DNA of 7,027 bases from Acidobacteriaceae bacterium. Its GTDB lineage: Bacteria > Acidobacteriota > Terriglobia > Terriglobales > Acidobacteriaceae. Both the position numbers and the translations under genes were made by a program. Numbering within the stretch: the first letter of the stretch is position 1; every line of letters begins with the position of its first letter. The stretch lies in assembly GCA_003135495.1 (NCBI GenBank), contig PLBX01000300.1:2260-9286 (forward strand), given 5' to 3'. The notes under the pieces are model-generated. The model searched no databases. It was given only the letters and a program-made list of their open reading frames with translations, and had not been told where the DNA came from. Below are positions 4,490-7,027 of the stretch, in pieces.

Positions 4490-7027
4490 ATGCCTTTTCG
4501 TTTGCCCCGGGCCTTACCCTGGCTTTTATGCGCCTGCTCAATGTCGGGTGCCTTTTTCTCGATAACAACACGCTCTCTGGCGCAGGCTCCGCCTCACGAA
4601 CCGCCCTTGTCCCCGACTTCATCACCGCAAAAAGCTGAAGAGGCTGCGGTGATCGAACGAATTTTAAATCGCATTCGCTTTGAAAACGACGGAACAGAAG
4701 TGAGCGAGACCGAAGCCGTAGTTCGCATTCAGAGCCAGGCGGGCGTAGAAGAATTCGGTCAACTGGTTTTCGGATATTCGTCGGCCACGGAGAAACTTGA
4801 AGTCGCATATGTGCGCGTTCGCAAGCCCGATGGACAAGTAATGGCGACACCCGAGTCAACCGCGCAGGATTTTGCGCCAGACGTCCTGCGCGAGGCTCCC
4901 ATGTACAGCGACTACCGCCAACGCCACATTTCGGTCGCCGCTCTGCAGCCCGGAGACACGCTCGAATATCGCACGGTGACCCGGGTCACAACGCCGCTCG
5001 CCTCAGGAAACTTCTGGTATGAGTACACATTTCCTAAGGGTGTGTTGGTTAATGAAGATCGGCTCGAGATTAACGTTCCGAAGTCTCGCGAACTGAAGCT
5101 CAAGGCGCCGAATAGAAAACCTGAAATTCAGGAAATTGGAGATCGCCGCATTTACTCATGGGTTGAGAAGAATGCCGAGCCGGAGAGCGATCAGACAAAT
5201 AACGATCAGACAAATAGTGATCAGGCAAACGAAGACGAGGTCGAGAGTCATCCCGACATTCAAATAACGACCTTCACAGACTGGAAGCAGGTGGCGCAAT
5301 GGTATGCCAAGCTGCAAGGCGAGCGCATGCTGGTCGACGACAGCGTCCGCAGAAAAGCTGCTGAGCTCACAAAGGGCGCGGACTCTCCCACGGAAAAAGC
5401 GCAGCGCCTCTACGATTTCGTGGCGAGAAATATTCGTTACGTGAGTATTTCCCTCGGCGTCGGACGCTATCAACCGCATCCCGCGTCTGAAGTTATGCAA
5501 AACGGTTACGGCGATTGCAAAGATAAGCACACGCTATTCGCCGCGCTGTTAAAGGTCGAAGGAATTCAAAGCTACCCGGTATTGATCGACAGTTCGCGCA
5601 AGCTCGATCCTGACGTTCCGTCGCCGGCCCAGTTCGATCACGTGATCACCGCCGTGCGTCTGGGAGCAGGACTGACGTGGTTAGACACGACGCCCGAAGT
5701 CACCCCTTTCGGACTGATTCTCTATCAGCTCCGAAATAAGCAAGCCGTGCTTGCATCCGACGACAGCGATGGCGGATTGCAGCGAACGCCTGCTGATTCG
5801 CCGGTCAAGACTTTTCTCCACTTCAATCTTGACGGAAAGTTCAGCGAATATGGCGCGCTCGATGCCACCGTCGATGTCACCGCGCAAGGCGATCGCGACT
5901 GGCCGATACGAAGAAATTTTCGGCAAGTCTCATCTTCCCAGTGGAAGGATTACGTAAAAGCCCTCTCGCAAAGCTGGGGCGTGCCCGGCGACGTGGATGC
6001 AATTCATCTCGATTCCATCGAAGACACCAGCAAGCCCTTTCATCTCACTTATCATCTGCACCAGGATCGCTATTTCGTGGTTCCGTCGACGGGCGTGAGT
6101 TTCCGTCCGATTCCGCCGCTTGGAATGCCCGCAGCACGGACCGACTCTCCAGGCACGGGCGGCACAAATTCTTCCCTCGATATTGGGCCCGCGGGTGAAA
6201 CGGAATATCGCGTCCATTTGCAATTCCCATCCAATTACACCGTGCGCACGCCGATCGTGGTAAAGATGACGCGCGATTATGGGGAGTATTCATCAACCTA
6301 TTCTCTGAGTAAGGGAGTAATGGACGGCGAACGAAAATTGATTGTGAAGGTGAATGAACTGGCAGCATCGCGGCGCGCCGACTACGAATCATTTAGCAAC
6401 GCCGCGCATAGCGATGAAGATCAGCTGCTGACATGCACTATTGTCAGGCCTACGGGCGCCGCAGCAGACGTGGCGAATGCGAAGATGCAAGGCACTCCGG
6501 GGGAACTGCAGAAGGCCGGCATGAAGGCGCTGCAGAGTAGGGATTATCAGACTGCGATTGAACTATTGAAACGTGCGGTTGACGCCGATGCGGAGCCGGC
6601 TCCCAGTCTGAAAGACGGCTGGTTCGACCTTGGAGAAGCCTTTGCCGGAGTTGGCAATCAGGCTCAAGCGATCGCGGCGTTTCGCCAGCAAATCAAGTTC
6701 GACCCAAATCATAAGCGCGCGAATGGCGAGCTGGCGATTGAGTTGCAGCAAGCCGGCAACAATGACGAAGCGATCGCTGCGTATCGAAAGCAACTCGACG
6801 CAACTCCATACGAAAAAGCGCCGCACAAGAATCTCGGCATGTTGCTGGCGCAATTGCACCGCGATGCCGATGCACGCGCCGAACTGGAAGCGGCCGCCGC
6901 CATCCCTCCGGGCGACCCGGAAACGAAGCTGGTTCTGGCGCAGGTCTACGCGCGGCTGGGAGAGAATTCAAAAGCCCAGCCACTGATGCAAGAACTCACG
7001 GGCAGCGCGAGCGTCGATGCTACCCAG
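4490..7027 (+). CDS. Exported DUF3857-transglutaminase-TPR protein, 3' end outside window
   Basis: Read by hand from the ATG at 4490, the frame stays open for 846 codons to the window edge, so the C-terminus is missing. Residues 1-31 are a signal peptide (MPFRLPRALPWLL...; probable cut after SLA, mature QAPP). About 52-229 is a DUF3857 domain. A Gln/Asn/Asp-rich linker (234-248) follows, made of three 5-residue repeats. About 265-425 is a transglutaminase-like fold with a complete triad: Cys343 in GDCKDK, His384 in FDHV and Asp399 in WLDTTPE. About 440-660 is beta-rich and unassigned. From about 671 there are roughly five TPR-type helix pairs (AGMKALQSRDYQTAIELL and similar). Family members are thought to act in the periplasm or on the cell surface; whether this one cross-links, cleaves or only binds peptides cannot be told. 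No Shine-Dalgarno is present. It is divergent from the He_PIG gene. Confidence 0.92.
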   Translation, partial: MPFRLPRALPWLLCACSMSGAFFSITTRSLAQAPPHEPPLSPTSSPQKAEEAAVIERILNRIRFENDGTEVSETEAVVRIQSQAGVEEFGQLVFGYSSATEKLEVAYVRVRKPDGQVMATPESTAQDFAPDVLREAPMYSDYRQRHISVAALQPGDTLEYRTVTRVTTPLASGNFWYEYTFPKGVLVNEDRLEINVPKSRELKLKAPNRKPEIQEIGDRRIYSWVEKNAEPESDQTNNDQTNSDQANEDEVESHPDIQITTFTDWKQVAQWYAKLQGERMLVDDSVRRKAAELTKGADSPTEKAQRLYDFVARNIRYVSISLGVGRYQPHPASEVMQNGYGDCKDKHTLFAALLKVEGIQSYPVLIDSSRKLDPDVPSPAQFDHVITAVRLGAGLTWLDTTPEVTPFGLILYQLRNKQAVLASDDSDGGLQRTPADSPVKTFLHFNLDGKFSEYGALDATVDVTAQGDRDWPIRRNFRQVSSSQWKDYVKALSQSWGVPGDVDAIHLDSIEDTSKPFHLTYHLHQDRYFVVPSTGVSFRPIPPLGMPAARTDSPGTGGTNSSLDIGPAGETEYRVHLQFPSNYTVRTPIVVKMTRDYGEYSSTYSLSKGVMDGERKLIVKVNELAASRRADYESFSNAAHSDEDQLLTCTIVRPTGAAADVANAKMQGTPGELQKAGMKALQSRDYQTAIELLKRAVDADAEPAPSLKDGWFDLGEAFAGVGNQAQAIAAFRQQIKFDPNHKRANGELAIELQQAGNNDEAIAAYRKQLDATPYEKAPHKNLGMLLAQLHRDADARAELEAAAAIPPGDPETKLVLAQVYARLGENSKAQPLMQELTGSASVDATQ
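5189..5233 (+). repeat. Three-copy 15-base in-frame tandem repeat
   Basis: Units at 5189-5203, 5204-5218 and 5219-5233 begin GATCAGACAAAT, GATCAGACAAAT and GATCAGGCAAAC. The first two differ only in their last two bases; the third has more changes. They encode DQTNN, DQTNS and DQANE, residues 234-248 of the transglutaminase/TPR protein, in the linker between its DUF3857 and transglutaminase domains. The unit is a multiple of three, so copy-number change would keep the frame. Confidence 0.9.

Noticed and set aside
4490..4540. Cys14 and Cys16 in the signal peptide of the transglutaminase/TPR protein as a lipobox
   Set aside because: The residues before them (Leu or Cys-Ala in the wrong places) do not fit a lipobox, and a standard cleavage site before QAPP is present.
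5156..5530. A minus-strand frame with a hydrophobic, repetitive Ile/Cys/Leu C-terminal segment resembling a membrane helix
   Set aside because: It is the antisense reading of the 15-base tandem repeat in the transglutaminase/TPR gene; the hydrophobicity is a by-product of that repeat.
1..7027. A mobile element, CRISPR array, toxin-antitoxin pair or defence island
   Set aside because: No transposase, integrase, direct-repeat array, tRNA or defence-type domain was seen; the small zinc-ribbon and basic genes are divergent singles, not a two-gene toxin-antitoxin operon.

Overview
The window looks like a piece of bacterial chromosome of moderately high GC, most likely from an acidobacterium (Terriglobia type). 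This is an inference from gene content: a single-domain secreted protein with a putative-Ig fold, an Ig-like lipoprotein, a DUF3857/transglutaminase/TPR exported protein, and small zinc-ribbon and Lys/Arg-rich proteins of a kind I associate with that phylum. No rRNA, tRNA, CRISPR array, transposase, integrase or phage gene was seen. Every position with a clear gene is conventional chromosomal coding, and no gene-free stretch exceeds about 180 bases.

Layout. (1) 1-1627, minus strand: etfB followed by etfA, the two subunits of an electron transfer flavoprotein, 11 bases apart and evidently one operon; etfA runs off the left edge. A TATACT -10 box and a GGGAG ribosome site lie upstream of the GTG start of etfB. 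(2) 1784-2254, plus strand: a small PilZ-like protein whose c-di-GMP motif is degenerate. (3) 2378-2653, minus: a 91-residue protein with one CxxC and one CxxxxC, probably a zinc ribbon. (4) 2796-2966, plus: a 56-residue, very basic protein, divergent from the zinc-ribbon gene across a spacer with an imperfect inverted repeat. (5) 2980-3591, minus: a lipoprotein with an Ig-like domain and a Cys-paired C-terminal repeat domain. (6) 3774-4442, minus: a secreted protein with a putative-Ig (He_PIG) domain and an unassigned C-terminal beta domain. (7) 4490-7027 and beyond, plus: a large exported protein with DUF3857, a transglutaminase-like domain with an intact Cys-His-Asp triad, and C-terminal TPR repeats; it is open at the right edge.

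How they relate. The etf pair carries electrons from flavin dehydrogenases to the respiratory chain or another acceptor; its partner is outside the window. The right half (2980-7027) is all cell-envelope or periplasmic protein. The He_PIG gene and the transglutaminase/TPR gene start 47 bases apart on opposite strands. Between them is a perfect 8-8-8 inverted repeat whose arms hold an outward-facing -10-like box for each gene, so they may share control. Neither has a Shine-Dalgarno sequence. I see no strong evidence of a wholly new system. The points most worth a second look are this symmetric divergent promoter, the 15-base in-frame tandem repeat inside the transglutaminase gene, the two small uncharacterised proteins, and the altered PilZ motif.
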